A stretch of DNA of 64,000 nucleotides from positions 1-64,000 of the forward strand of contig CALUFO010000009.1 in assembly GCA_944320015.1 (NCBI GenBank), read 5' to 3'. The position numbers and the translations under genes were made by a program. This DNA is from an uncultured Barnesiella sp. (GTDB lineage: Bacteria > Bacteroidota > Bacteroidia > Bacteroidales > Barnesiellaceae). The notes under the pieces are model-generated. The model saw only the letters and a list, made by a program, of their open reading frames with translations, was not told the DNA's origin and searched no databases. This document shows positions 25,857 through 35,152 of the stretch, piece after piece (positions within the stretch are counted from its first letter, which is position 1; each line of letters starts with the position of its first letter).

Positions 25857-26184
25857 TTTTCGTCAATTTAGGATTATTAATATGTCTGGTTTTATCTCTA
25901 TTTGTCTTTTTCTCTATGTTCTTTTCAAATGCGGCGGTCAAATCGACGCCTGTCTGGTTGGCCAGACAGAGCAAAACCCAGAAGACATCGCAAAGCTCGT
26001 CCGACAAATCGCTGTTCTCTTCCCCAGCTTTGAACGATTGGTCGCCATACCTCCGGGCGATAATACGGGCAACCTCGCCCACCTCCTCGGTCAATATAGC
26101 CATATTCGTCAGTTCGCTGAAATATCTCACGCCCACGCTCCGAATCCACCGATCGACCTCTTCTTGTGCTTCCCGTATAGTCAT
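25849..26184 (-). CDS. MazG-like nucleotide pyrophosphohydrolase
   Basis: 111 residues, one all-alpha NTP-pyrophosphatase domain of the MazG/dUTPase-like superfamily. The metal-binding motif is split as EEVGEVARII and the later DELCDVFWVLL (E-x2-E...E-x2-D pattern). It should hydrolyse nucleoside triphosphates to monophosphates, probably house-cleaning. The ATG at 26184 is chosen because AAGGAG lies 5 bases upstream on the minus strand (complement of 26190-26195); an in-frame ATG ten codons earlier would overlap dtd. It ends inside the deoC start. Confidence 0.87.
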   Translation of the reverse strand: MTIREAQEEVDRWIRSVGVRYFSELTNMAILTEEVGEVARIIARRYGDQSFKAGEENSDLSDELCDVFWVLLCLANQTGVDLTAAFEKNIEKKTNRDKTRHINNPKLTKNG

Positions 26185-26186
26185 AA

Positions 26187-26639
26187 TCACTCCTTGTTTT
26201 TCGTATCCATACATATTGTAACCGGCCCGTCGTTTACCAATTCGACCTGCATATCGGCGCCGAAAATCCCGGTCGCCACAGGTTTAGCTATTTCTTCCGA
26301 AAAGCGACGGCAGAAAGCCTCATACATCGGCACAGCCCGTTCGTGGCCGGCTGCCCGTATATAAGAGGGTCGATTACCCTTCTTGGTCGAAGCCAACAAA
26401 GTAAACTGGCTGACAATCATGGCTTCTCCTCCGGTATCGAGCAAGGAGCGGTTCATCACGCCATCTTCGTCGTCGAAAATGCGCAAATTGACACATTTCT
26501 TCACCAACCATTCGAGATCCGGCAGTTCATCGCTATCTTCCACCCCCAGCAAGACCAATAGTCCTTGCCCGATCGAAGAATGTAACTCTCCACCAATTCG
26601 CACCGAAGCGCGCTTTACTCGTTGAACGACAACTTTCAT
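26187..26639 (-). CDS. dtd: D-aminoacyl-tRNA deacylase
   Basis: Cytosolic proofreading enzyme that removes D-amino acids (and glycine) from tRNA. 150 residues, the normal size. The two signature motifs are present: SQFTL in MIVSQFTLLAST and the Gly-Pro motif in NDGPVTIC. The start MKVVVQRVKRASV matches the family; a longer reading runs into the promoter and is rejected. A full promoter lies 23 bases upstream. First gene of the dtd-MazG-deoC operon. Confidence 0.94.
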   Translation of the reverse strand: MKVVVQRVKRASVRIGGELHSSIGQGLLVLLGVEDSDELPDLEWLVKKCVNLRIFDDEDGVMNRSLLDTGGEAMIVSQFTLLASTKKGNRPSYIRAAGHERAVPMYEAFCRRFSEEIAKPVATGIFGADMQVELVNDGPVTICMDTKNKE

Positions 26640-26661
26640 ACAACATTCTTTTGCATCTTTG

Positions 26662-26692
26662 CAAAGATACGACAAACATGGAGAGAAACAAA
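26662..26692 (-). promoter_or_regulatory. Promoter of the dtd operon (-33 TTTG, -7 TATCTTTG)
   Basis: Minus-strand TTTG (26689-26692) and TATCTTTG (26662-26669) spaced by 19 bases. The ATG of dtd follows 22 bases later. Confidence 0.75.
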
Positions 26693-26841
26693 TTTTATTC
26701 CTTGAACTATACGGGAGTCGTTCCGATTCGCATCGGCTCATAAAACCTGTAAAGCCCGATTGAGGTTACAGACTATTACCCACGGAAAATAATTTTTTAT
26801 TGGCAAGTAGAAATAACAATCGATTGATTATCAAATATATA

Positions 26842-28635
26842 TTAAAGATTATTCTTGATAATTTTAGCTTTGGCCGAGCCTACCACCGCAGCCAAATCGG
26901 ATTCTGAGGCTTCTTTGATTCGTTTCACGCTCTTGAAATGCGTCAACAACAATTCCTTACTCTTAGGGCCGATACCATGAATAGAATCCAACGCCGACTT
27001 CACCTGCCCTTTGCTCCGTTTATTTCGATGGAATGTAATCCCGAAACGGTGCGCCTCGTCTCGCATGTGCTGGATAACCCGCAGCGATTCCGAGTTCTTG
27101 TCGATGTACAGCGGCAGAGAATCACCCGGGAAATAAATTTCTTCCAGCCGTTTGGCAATTCCCACAATCGGCACCTTCCCTCTCAGCCCCAACGCTTCGA
27201 GCGACTCCAGCGCGGCGCTCAACTGCCCTTTTCCGCCATCGACAATGACCAGTTGCGGAAGAGACTCACCCTCATCGAGCAAACGACGATAACGACGATA
27301 AATAATTTCTCTCATGGAAGCGAAGTCATCGGGCCCGACAACAGTTTTAATGTCAAACTTGCGATAGTCTTTTTTCGAGGGCTTCGCCTTCTTAAAGACC
27401 ACGCACGAAGCCACCGGATTGGTTCCTTGAATATTCGAATTATCGAAACACTCCATATGCCACGGAAGCTCGGGCAACCTGAAATCTTGCTGTATGCGGG
27501 AAAGAATCCGCACTACCCGCTGTTCGGGATTCAGCTTTTCGTTTTGTTTCAACCGGTCGATTTTGTATTGCTTCACATTTTGTTCCGAAACGGCAAGCAA
27601 TTTCTTTTTATCCCCCCGCTGCGGAACGACAAACTCAATATCCGAAAAATCCGATTCCGGAACAAACGGAACAAGAGCTTCCCGAGCGGAGCTACCAAAC
27701 CGAGAGCGCAATTCGGCTATTCCCAACGAGAGTATCTCAGCCGCCGATTCATCGAGCTTTTTGCGATATTCGATCGTTATGCTCTGCACAATCGAGCCTC
27801 CTCGCACATGCATATAATTAACAAACGCCACCCCATCGTCCTCATCATAAGAAAAGACATCTATGTCGTGTAAAGCAGGATTCACGATAACCGATTTTGC
27901 TTTGTATTTCTCGATTAAATCGTATTTCTCTTTTATCAATTGTGCTTCCTCAAAACGCAGTTCGGCCGATAAGTCCCGCATCTCTTCAAGCAAATGATTG
28001 CTCAACTGGTGTATGTCGCCATTGAGTATTTGCCTCACTTGCTCGATATATCCGTTATACTCTTCCTCACTTATCTTGCCCTCGCAGCAACCCTTGCAAT
28101 TTTTTATATGATACTGCAAGCAAACTCTAAATCGTTTTTTCTCGATATTTTCGGGAGTAAGCGCATAATTGCATGTGCGTATAGGATACAGTTCTCGAAT
28201 CAAAGCCAGCACCGTTTTAGCCAAATGGACATTGGCATAGGGGCCATAATACTTCGATCCATCCTTATGTACTCTTCTCGTGAGAAACACACGGGGGAAA
28301 TGTTCATTACGAAGGCAAATCCACGGATATGTCTTATCATCTTTCAACAAAACATTATACCGAGGCTTATACTCCTTGATGAGACTATTCTCGAGATGCA
28401 GGGCGTCTTCTTCGGTTTTTACGACAATATACTGTAAGTCATAAATATTTTTGACCAGAATATTCGTTTTGGGAGAATCGTGTGTTTTATTGAAGTAAGA
28501 CGACACCCGGCGTTTCAAATTCTTTGCCTTACCCACATAAATAATCTTGCCCGTTTTATCGAAATACTGGTACACACCCGGAGTATCCGGCAAAAGGGCA
28601 AGTTTATTTTTAATATTTTTACTTCTATCGATCAA
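26842..28635 (-). CDS. uvrC: UvrABC system subunit C (excinuclease)
   Basis: Nucleotide-excision repair nuclease that makes both cuts beside a DNA lesion marked by UvrA/UvrB. 597 residues. N-terminal GIY-YIG domain (GVYQYFDKTGKIIYVGKAKN), UvrB-binding UVR region near 200-240, RNase H-like nuclease domain (VIVDGGKGQLSAA), and C-terminal helix-hairpin-helix pair (LDSIHGIGPKSKELLL). No ATG lies near the conserved N-terminus, so the TTG at 28635 appears to be the start. It is 6 bases after apt, in an mnmG-apt-uvrC operon. Confidence 0.95.
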   Translation of the reverse strand: MIDRSKNIKNKLALLPDTPGVYQYFDKTGKIIYVGKAKNLKRRVSSYFNKTHDSPKTNILVKNIYDLQYIVVKTEEDALHLENSLIKEYKPRYNVLLKDDKTYPWICLRNEHFPRVFLTRRVHKDGSKYYGPYANVHLAKTVLALIRELYPIRTCNYALTPENIEKKRFRVCLQYHIKNCKGCCEGKISEEEYNGYIEQVRQILNGDIHQLSNHLLEEMRDLSAELRFEEAQLIKEKYDLIEKYKAKSVIVNPALHDIDVFSYDEDDGVAFVNYMHVRGGSIVQSITIEYRKKLDESAAEILSLGIAELRSRFGSSAREALVPFVPESDFSDIEFVVPQRGDKKKLLAVSEQNVKQYKIDRLKQNEKLNPEQRVVRILSRIQQDFRLPELPWHMECFDNSNIQGTNPVASCVVFKKAKPSKKDYRKFDIKTVVGPDDFASMREIIYRRYRRLLDEGESLPQLVIVDGGKGQLSAALESLEALGLRGKVPIVGIAKRLEEIYFPGDSLPLYIDKNSESLRVIQHMRDEAHRFGITFHRNKRSKGQVKSALDSIHGIGPKSKELLLTHFKSVKRIKEASESDLAAVVGSAKAKIIKNNL

Positions 28636-28641
28636 TTCGAC

Positions 28642-29166
28642 TTAATATTTTATCAACGCTTCTACTTCGACATCGCTCGGAAAAAGATCCCGGCCTTTCA
28701 AAAATTCCAACTCAACGAGAAAATTCACATAGACCTTCTTCGGATTAAACCGTTTCACCAAGTTATATGCAGCAAACATTGTTCCACCGGTAGCCAACAA
28801 ATCGTCATGCAGTAGCACCACATCGTTTTCGCAAAGCGCATCTTTATGAATCTCGATTACATCTACGCCATACTCTTTGGTATAACTCTCCTGCCAAGTC
28901 TCTGCCGGCAGTTTCCCCGGTTTGCGCATGGGCACGAATCCAGCATTGATGCGGGTTGCCAATATTGGTCCCATGATAAAGCCGCGCGACTCGATACCGA
29001 CAACCTTAGTAATGCCTTTCTCGGCATACATCGCCGTAAGCATATCGGCCAATTCTTTCAAACATTCCGGTTCTTTGAATACCGTCGTCAAATCTCTAAA
29101 AATAATTCCCTTTTGTGGAAAATCAACGACATCGCGAATCTTGCTTTTAATAATTTCTACACTCAT
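28642..29166 (-). CDS. apt: Adenine phosphoribosyltransferase
   Basis: Cytosolic purine-salvage enzyme making AMP from adenine and PRPP. 174 residues, as usual. The PRPP-binding loop reads VLLHDDLLATGGTM, and the N-terminal IRDVVDFPQKGIIFRDLT is typical of Apt. It lies between mnmG (71 bases upstream, with a parS-like site in the gap) and uvrC (6 bases downstream), all on the minus strand. Confidence 0.95.
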   Translation of the reverse strand: MSVEIIKSKIRDVVDFPQKGIIFRDLTTVFKEPECLKELADMLTAMYAEKGITKVVGIESRGFIMGPILATRINAGFVPMRKPGKLPAETWQESYTKEYGVDVIEIHKDALCENDVVLLHDDLLATGGTMFAAYNLVKRFNPKKVYVNFLVELEFLKGRDLFPSDVEVEALIKY

Positions 29167-29221
29167 TTTTATTAATTATTTATTTGCGTTTTCCCTTTTA
29201 TTTAAAGGCTTTTTGAACATT

Positions 29222-29237
29222 TGTTCCACGTGAAACA
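29222..29237. other. parS-like ParB-binding site
   Basis: TGTTCCACGTGAAACA fits the ParB-site consensus TGTTNCACGTGAAACA at every position, an almost perfect palindrome around CACGTG. It directly abuts the mnmG stop codon. Such sites cluster around bacterial replication origins and load the ParB/SMC segregation machinery. Only this one was noticed in the window. Confidence 0.8.
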
Positions 29238-31112
29238 TCACCGACCTACCAGCAACAACAATATGTTTATATCGCTCGGCGAAATCCCCGGGATTCGCGA
29301 GGCTTGCGCTATGGTCTCGGGATCTATCCTTTCCAATTTTTGACGTGCCTCGGTCGACAAAGCCTTTATTTGACTATAATTGAATTTTCCTCGTATGCGT
29401 ATATGTTCCAAACGGGCTATCTTCTCGGCAATCATTTTTTCCCGGTCGATATAACCTTGATACTTCATTTTGATCTCGGCGGCTTCCACAATCTCCTCAC
29501 GACGATTCTTTATCGAAGAAATCTCCCTTTTCAATGCCGGGACCAACTGCGAAAGTTGCATCAAATCGAGCTGAGGACGTAGAACTAAATCGATCAGCCG
29601 CACGCCTTGTTTCAACGGGGTCGTCCCCAACGCCTCCAATCCGGCATTGATATAAGCCGGTTTTATAGAATAGTTTTGAGCGAATTCGATCAACCGCTCG
29701 ATACATTCCCGCTTCTCTTTCAACAAATCATACCGTTGTTGCGTTGCCAACCCCAATTGGAAGGAGCGCTCGGTAAGACGCATATCGGCATCGTCTTGCC
29801 TCAATAAAATGCGATACTCGGCTCTCGATGTAAACATGCGATACGGCTCATCAACCCCTTTGGTGACCAAATCATCGATAAGCACACCTATATAAGCGTC
29901 ATCTCGTCCCAATGTAAACGGAGTGCCTCCGTGACAATTGATATGAGCGTTTATCCCAGCGACAAGGCCTTGCCCCCCCGCCTCTTCATATCCGGTTGTT
30001 CCATTTATCTGCCCGGCAAAAAAGAGATTTTGCACACGCTTGGTCTCCAAGTTATGGTTCAATTGCGTCGGATCGAAATAATCATACTCTATGGCATACC
30101 CGGGTCGATAAATACGCACATCTCGCAAAGCCGGAATCTCCTGCAACGCCCTCACTTGAACATCCAGCGGGAGCGACGAGGAGAAGCCATTCAAGTAATA
30201 TTCTTGCGTAGTTTCACCTTCCGGTTCGAGGAAAAGTTGGTGCTCCGTTTTATCGGGAAAAGTAACTATTTTTGTCTCGATACTGGGACAATATCGGGGG
30301 CCTATACTCTGTATTTGCCCATTATAAAGCGGGGAATCGGGCAAGCCATTCCGCAGAATCTCATGTACCCTATCGTTGGTATAAATCGTCCAGCAACTAC
30401 GTTGTTTCAATGGGCGGGGAGAAAAATCGAGGAAGGAGAATTTATGGAAATCGTTCTCGCCTTGTTGCTCGGTAGCCTCTTCGAAATGTATGCTACGGCC
30501 ATCGATTCGCACCGGAGTCCCGGTTTTCATGCGTCCGGCCGTAAAGCCCAGCCCAACCAACTGCTCGGTAATCCCATACGATGCCGGCTCCGAAATGCGC
30601 CCTCCGTGCAATTGAGTACGCCCAATGTGCATAAGGCCATTCATAAAAGTTCCCGTTGTAAGCACCACGCATTTCGCCGAGAAGGTGACATTCATGTCCG
30701 TTATGACGCCTGCTACACGTTTGTCTTTTATAATAATCTGATTTACAGAATCTTGCCATATGTATAGATTCTCGGTATTTTCAAGGATAGAGCGCCATGT
30801 GGTAATGAACTTAGCCCTATCGCTTTGAGAACGGGGGCTCCACATAGCCGGGCCTTTGGAGCGGTTCAACATTCTGAATTGAATTGCGGTCTTATCGGTA
30901 ACAATACCCATAAAACCACCCAAAGCGTCGATTTCACGGACAATCTGCCCTTTGGCAATTCCACCGACGGCAGGATTGCAACTCATTTGGGCAATCTTAT
31001 TCATATCCATCGTAATCAGCAAAGTCTTCGACCCCAAATTGGCCGATGCGCACGCGGCTTCACAACCGGCATGCCCTGCTCCTACGACGATCACATCATA
31101 ATTAAAATCCAT
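29238..31112 (-). CDS. mnmG: tRNA uridine-5-carboxymethylaminomethyl modification enzyme MnmG
   Basis: FAD enzyme that, with MnmE, modifies wobble uridine 34 of several tRNAs. 624 residues, normal length. The N-terminal FAD fold VVGAGHAGCEAACASANLG is at residues 9-27. Other family blocks are CNPAVGGIAKGQIVREIDAL, GTFMNGLMHIG and EAGGQGLVAGINAH, and the C-terminal helical domain contains ASRIPGISPSDI. A strong GGAGGT lies 8 bases before the ATG. It heads the mnmG-apt-uvrC operon. In many bacteria this gene sits near the origin, in keeping with the parS-like site at its 3' end. Confidence 0.96.
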   Translation of the reverse strand: MDFNYDVIVVGAGHAGCEAACASANLGSKTLLITMDMNKIAQMSCNPAVGGIAKGQIVREIDALGGFMGIVTDKTAIQFRMLNRSKGPAMWSPRSQSDRAKFITTWRSILENTENLYIWQDSVNQIIIKDKRVAGVITDMNVTFSAKCVVLTTGTFMNGLMHIGRTQLHGGRISEPASYGITEQLVGLGFTAGRMKTGTPVRIDGRSIHFEEATEQQGENDFHKFSFLDFSPRPLKQRSCWTIYTNDRVHEILRNGLPDSPLYNGQIQSIGPRYCPSIETKIVTFPDKTEHQLFLEPEGETTQEYYLNGFSSSLPLDVQVRALQEIPALRDVRIYRPGYAIEYDYFDPTQLNHNLETKRVQNLFFAGQINGTTGYEEAGGQGLVAGINAHINCHGGTPFTLGRDDAYIGVLIDDLVTKGVDEPYRMFTSRAEYRILLRQDDADMRLTERSFQLGLATQQRYDLLKEKRECIERLIEFAQNYSIKPAYINAGLEALGTTPLKQGVRLIDLVLRPQLDLMQLSQLVPALKREISSIKNRREEIVEAAEIKMKYQGYIDREKMIAEKIARLEHIRIRGKFNYSQIKALSTEARQKLERIDPETIAQASRIPGISPSDINILLLLVGR

Positions 31113-31182
31113 TGTTATTTACCTCCATGACTCTTGCCGGGAATGACTGTCGCCCCACGGCAAACTCACATCTATTTATTCG

Positions 31183-31596
31183 CTATCTCAATTTCAACGC
31201 CTCGTTTTCATGGCGAGTCATTATCTCGCGTTCGCCCGGACCCTTGTCGTTAATTCCGCACAGATGCAAGATCCCGTGTATGATAATGCGATGAAGCTCT
31301 TCGTCATAGTCGGTTCCAAACTGCTCGGCATTGGACCGCACCGTATCGATACTGATAAATATATCACCGCCGATTTTATCGCCTTCGGTATAATCGAAAG
31401 TAATCACATCGGTATAATAGTCGTGCTGCAAATAGGTTTTGTTCACCTCGAGAATCTTCTCATCGGAACAAAAAATATAGGCTATATCGCCGCATTTCTT
31501 TCCATATCCCGAAGCGACACGACGTATCCAATCGGTCGTCTCTCTTTTTTTTATCGCCGGCATTTTGACATCTTCGGCAAAATAACTTACAGCCAT
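31183..31596 (-). CDS. ybeY: Endoribonuclease YbeY (rRNA maturation factor)
   Basis: Small metal-dependent RNase needed for 16S rRNA 3'-end maturation and ribosome quality control. 137 residues. The signature HGILHLCGINDK (from His107) differs from the usual HGxLHxxGYDH: the first two histidines, His107 and His111, are there, but the third ligand position is Asp117. This may be a lineage trait, since Asp can also bind metal. The gene lies 70 bases upstream of mnmG on the same strand and has a -7 box 31 bases before its start. Confidence 0.9.
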   Translation of the reverse strand: MAVSYFAEDVKMPAIKKRETTDWIRRVASGYGKKCGDIAYIFCSDEKILEVNKTYLQHDYYTDVITFDYTEGDKIGGDIFISIDTVRSNAEQFGTDYDEELHRIIIHGILHLCGINDKGPGEREIMTRHENEALKLR

Positions 31597-31627
31597 AATA
31601 TATCTTTCTTTATCCTATTACTCCCTG

Positions 31628-31635
31628 CAAAGATA
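31628..31635 (-). promoter_or_regulatory. -7 box of ybeY
   Basis: TATCTTTG on the minus strand, 31 bases before the ATG. A TTTG lies only 15 bases further upstream, short of the usual 19-21, so the -33 box is uncertain. Confidence 0.5.
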
Positions 31636-31724
31636 GTGCAATCCCGCAGCCAAAGCAACACTTCTATTCGATTGTGCCCCGTATCCTGCCACTTAGCAAA
31701 GATACTGAATTATTCTCATACGAT

Positions 31725-32957
31725 TTATTTGAAAAAGAAATAAGAGACCATAATAGCCGAAATCGCCCCTATCACATCGGCAAGCAAAGCATATCCCACG
31801 GCATAACGGGTCTTACGCACCCCCACACTACCGAAATAAACCGCCAATATATAAAAGGTCGTATCGGTCGAGCCTTGAACCGTACAAGCCACTCGCCCAA
31901 CAAAAGAGTCCACTCCATAGGTCGACATCGCATCGACCATCATTCCCCGCGAGCCGCTTCCGCTCAACGATTTCATCAAAGCCGTAGGCAATGCCCCCAC
32001 AAACTCGGTATCGATACCCAGCCACCCGAATACCGCCGCAAATCCCTCCACAATGTAATCCATCGCTCCGGAGGCTCGAAAAATCCCGATAGCCACCAAA
32101 ATTGCTACCAAATAGGGAATAATCATCACCGCCGTCTTAAAGCCCTCTTTCGCACCCTCAATAAAAGCGTCGTACACATTGATGCGCTTCACCAATCCCG
32201 AGACGATAAAAACCACGATTATCGTAAACAGTATGCTATTTGCGGCAAATGCCGAATAGGTAGAAATCTTCTCCTCGGGCAACGACGAGAAATAATAGAA
32301 TATCCCGCCTACCAAAGCGGTGAGCCCCAACCCCCACAGCATAATCACCCGGTCGAAAATATTGATGCGTTGCTTAATGCACAAGGCCAAAAGCCCCACG
32401 AAAGTAGCCATAAAGGTAGCGATGAGAATAGGCAGAAAAACGTCCGACGGATTGGCCGCTCCCATTTGAGCCCGATAGGTCATCACCCCGATGGGTATTA
32501 TCGTCAGTCCCGAGGCATTCAAAACCAAAAACATCAACATGGCATCGGTAGCTGTGTCTTTCTTGGGATTCAATTCCTGCAACTCTTTCATCGCCTTCAA
32601 TCCCAACGGGGTTGCCGCATTGTCGAGCCCCAGCATATTGGCCGAAACATTCATAAACATCGAACCCAATGCCGGGTGCCCCTTGGGTACTCCCGGGAAC
32701 AATCTTGTGAACAGGGGGCTTATCAACCGTGACAAAACGGCGACCATGCCGCCCCGCTCTCCTATCTTCATCAACCCAAGCCACAAGGTGAGAACTCCGG
32801 TCAACCCTATCGAAATATCAAATGCACTACGAGCCGACGAAAACGAAGCATTCATGATATCGGTCCAAATGGCTGTATTCCCATACACGAAAGTTTGCAC
32901 CACCGCAACCACAAAAGCAATGACAAAAAATGCAATCCAAATGTAATTAAGAACCAT
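31725..32957 (-). CDS. SpmA-SpmB fusion, nucleoside-recognition (Gate) domain membrane protein
   Basis: 410 residues with about ten hydrophobic segments. The first half resembles spore maturation protein SpmA (with the Gate motif SANMLGLDNAATPLGLKAM) and the second half SpmB (SLSGSGSRGMMVDAMSTYG and VQGSTDTTFYILAVYFG). The organism belongs to a group that does not sporulate, and such fused proteins are common in it with unknown transport function. A -7 box lies 26 bases upstream. It runs toward ybeY, 128 bases away, and is probably a separate transcript. Confidence 0.88.
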   Translation of the reverse strand: MVLNYIWIAFFVIAFVVAVVQTFVYGNTAIWTDIMNASFSSARSAFDISIGLTGVLTLWLGLMKIGERGGMVAVLSRLISPLFTRLFPGVPKGHPALGSMFMNVSANMLGLDNAATPLGLKAMKELQELNPKKDTATDAMLMFLVLNASGLTIIPIGVMTYRAQMGAANPSDVFLPILIATFMATFVGLLALCIKQRINIFDRVIMLWGLGLTALVGGIFYYFSSLPEEKISTYSAFAANSILFTIIVVFIVSGLVKRINVYDAFIEGAKEGFKTAVMIIPYLVAILVAIGIFRASGAMDYIVEGFAAVFGWLGIDTEFVGALPTALMKSLSGSGSRGMMVDAMSTYGVDSFVGRVACTVQGSTDTTFYILAVYFGSVGVRKTRYAVGYALLADVIGAISAIMVSYFFFK

Positions 32958-32983
32958 ACCGACCTATTTTTCGTTTCAACGAA

Positions 32984-32991
32984 CAAAAATA
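32984..32991 (-). promoter_or_regulatory. -7 box of the SpmA-SpmB fusion gene
   Basis: TATTTTTG on the minus strand fits TAnnTTTG and lies 26 bases before the ATG. No TTTG at the proper distance. Confidence 0.45.
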
Positions 32992-33336
32992 GTTATTTTA
33001 GACAAACAATCCCTTTTTTCATTCTTCAAAAAAAAGTTTTTGCCCCCTCTACAACAATCCTCTCTATTTCACACGCATAGCAGGATACTCAATAATCGGC
33101 TCATACTCCTATATATCAATTGTTTATTAAAAATTTACACCCCTGAGAATCGAATATTTTCCACGACTCGGCTCTTTACCCGAGAATTTTTCAAGCAAAA
33201 CGGACTATTTTAACATATAAAAACATTGTACTAAGCAATCATTGTCACAAGCAATTAATTACACCTCTGCCCTACAAAATCAGAAAGGGAAAAATCTGGA
33301 TGCTCCCCACGCCACATCAAGTCTAAAAATTTTTCA
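32992..33336. other. AT-rich intergenic stretch without a visible gene
   Basis: About 345 bases between divergent genes. No reading frame of note on either strand, no tRNA fold, no repeat. It should hold upstream promoter elements for both neighbours. Confidence 0.5.
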
Positions 33337-33368
33337 TTTGCTTCGATTTTTGTTTTACATTATCTTTG
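33337..33368 (+). promoter_or_regulatory. Promoter of the AlkD-like gene (-33 TTTG, -7 TATCTTTG)
   Basis: TTTG at 33337-33340 and TATCTTTG at 33361-33368 are exactly 20 bases apart. The ATG at 33387 leaves a very short leader. This rules out a longer reading that would start inside the -7 box. Confidence 0.8.
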
Positions 33369-33386
33369 TCCCAAACAAAATCGACC

Positions 33387-34088
33387 ATGTACACCGCCGC
33401 TGATATAGAAAAAGCCATTCGGGCAGCAGCCGATCCCGAAAAGGTAAAAGTCCTCTCGGGATTCTTCAAAACCGACAAGGGGAAATATGGCGAAGGCGAT
33501 ATCTTCATAGGAATACCCGTGCCGATAACCCGCAGCATCGTCAAGCAATATCTCGACACTCCGCTCGACCAACTCGAAATCCTTTTGCACAATCCTGTCC
33601 ATGAGTTGCGCATGGCGGCATTGCTCTGCATGGTCGAGCAATTCAAAAAGGCGACTCCCGAGAAGCAAGAGGCCATATACCGCACCTACCTGTCGAATAC
33701 GGCACACATCAACAACTGGGATTTGGTCGATTTGTCGGCCGCCCAAATCGTGGGCGCCTATCTCGAAAACCGAGACCACACTCCACTGTACCGATTGGCA
33801 CAGAGTCCCCTCCTCTGGGAGCAACGCATCTCCATCGTCGCCACTTGGCAATGGATTCGCAAAGGTCACTTCGACGACACTCTTGCCCTTGCCGATATAC
33901 TCTTGCATCACCCCCACGACCTTATCCGCAAAGCTGTGGGCTGGATGCTGCGCGAAGTGGGAAAGCGCGACAAAACCCGGCTCTGCCAATTCCTCGACGA
34001 CCGATACCGCAACATGCCCCGTACCATGCTACGCTATGCAATTGAGAAGTTCCCACCCGAAGAACGAGCCTTTTACATGAAAAAATAG
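33387..34088 (+). CDS. AlkD-like DNA alkylation repair protein (HEAT-repeat glycosylase family)
   Basis: 233 residues made of HEAT-like helical repeats of the AlkD/AlkC DNA glycosylase family, which removes bulky or charged N3/N7-alkylated bases without flipping them out. Family features seen: FFKTDKGKYGEGDIFIGIPVP near the start, HELRMAALLCMV, NNWDLVDLSAAQIVG and AVGWMLREVGKRD. It has its own promoter with a leader of about 10 bases and converges with the glycosyltransferase gene, leaving one base between stops. Confidence 0.9.
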   Translation: MYTAADIEKAIRAAADPEKVKVLSGFFKTDKGKYGEGDIFIGIPVPITRSIVKQYLDTPLDQLEILLHNPVHELRMAALLCMVEQFKKATPEKQEAIYRTYLSNTAHINNWDLVDLSAAQIVGAYLENRDHTPLYRLAQSPLLWEQRISIVATWQWIRKGHFDDTLALADILLHHPHDLIRKAVGWMLREVGKRDKTRLCQFLDDRYRNMPRTMLRYAIEKFPPEERAFYMKK

Positions 34089-34089
34089 C

Positions 34090-34974
34090 CTATAACAGCC
34101 CTTCCCGGCGCCACTGCCGTTTGTACTTCCAAAGTCGCTGCAACAACTTCAACGAAGAGATGTGCCAATAATACCGCTTGATGTGTTCCCGGCAACACTG
34201 CTCGACAAAACTCCACGACCCTATACGTTTTTTCATCAACATCCTAATGAAGAGGAACGACATTTTTATCTCCCTGAAATACGACACGACAGGCGAAGGC
34301 TTATCGAGATAAAACGGCAACCAGTCGGCCCATTTTTTGTGAAATAACACGGTATCATCGAGCCACGACTGATTGTAAGCCCCCTCCGAAAAATGCTCCA
34401 ACAGCACATCATTCGTCACATAGTTCACATATTTTTGACCCACGGCCATCGATATGTCCAAATCGTACAGATGGAATCCACGGAACAACGCCTCATCGAA
34501 ACGGAACTCGGCCCACACCTCCCGACGCATGAACAGGCACATACCGTCCAACACAATGACAGGCGAAGCCGACACTTTATCGGGATTGGCAACAAAATAC
34601 TTGATCTTGCCATCTTTGAACTGCTGCACATAATTATAGCGGGTATATTGTTTCATGGCTCCCCAACCCGAATAAGAAGCCAATTTGGCCGTCGACCCGG
34701 CAAACCCCACCACTCCGGTCGTAGGCTTCCGCAACAACGACTCTATGCCCGCACCCCAATTCTGTGTCCTGAAAAATATGTCTTCATGGGCAAAACATAA
34801 AAACTCTCCCTGTGCCTTTTCGGCGCAAAGGTTATATACATGAGTAATGCTATAACCGGTTTCCCTATTATCATGAATGATAAATTCACACGGAACACCT
34901 ATCGTCGCAAGTACATTTTCACGAAACTGCGCCAATCTGGCGGGGCTGATAGAGCAAACTATAATAGAAATCAT
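34090..34974 (-). CDS. GT-A-type glycosyltransferase (family 2-like)
   Basis: 294 residues, cytosolic. N-terminal Rossmann-like GT-A half with IIVCSIS, an acceptor-side FLCFAHEDIFF in place of a DxD, then VLDGMCLFMRREVW and a C-terminal LYDLDISM motif as in the Glyco_tranf_2_5-type sequences. A basic C-terminal stretch (KYKRQWRREGLL) may touch the membrane. Sugar and acceptor cannot be told. It is divergent from the GT8-GT4 gene with 270 bases between them and belongs to the surface-glycan cluster. Confidence 0.78.
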   Translation of the reverse strand: MISIIVCSISPARLAQFRENVLATIGVPCEFIIHDNRETGYSITHVYNLCAEKAQGEFLCFAHEDIFFRTQNWGAGIESLLRKPTTGVVGFAGSTAKLASYSGWGAMKQYTRYNYVQQFKDGKIKYFVANPDKVSASPVIVLDGMCLFMRREVWAEFRFDEALFRGFHLYDLDISMAVGQKYVNYVTNDVLLEHFSEGAYNQSWLDDTVLFHKKWADWLPFYLDKPSPVVSYFREIKMSFLFIRMLMKKRIGSWSFVEQCCREHIKRYYWHISSLKLLQRLWKYKRQWRREGLL

Positions 34975-35152
34975 ATTACTAATACTGCATCTCTTCTCAT
35001 CGACTACACCACCATTTCAGGCCGGCCGCTCTCCCAGCACAAAGGCTCTTCGAGTCCATATCTATTAAAAAAGTATAATACTGTCATCGATGAAGCAATT
35101 CTCAAATTTTTTGTCTATATATTATTATGTGCAAAAATATGGATTTTATGTG

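Noticed and set aside
29167..29237. Chromosomal replication origin at the parS-like site
   Set aside because: No cluster of DnaA boxes or dnaA/dnaN genes was seen; only origin proximity is inferred.
31674..32732. Plus-strand frame of 352 codons opposite the SpmA-SpmB gene
   Set aside because: Composition is His/Arg/Gln-rich without any family pattern, typical of the complement of a membrane-protein gene.
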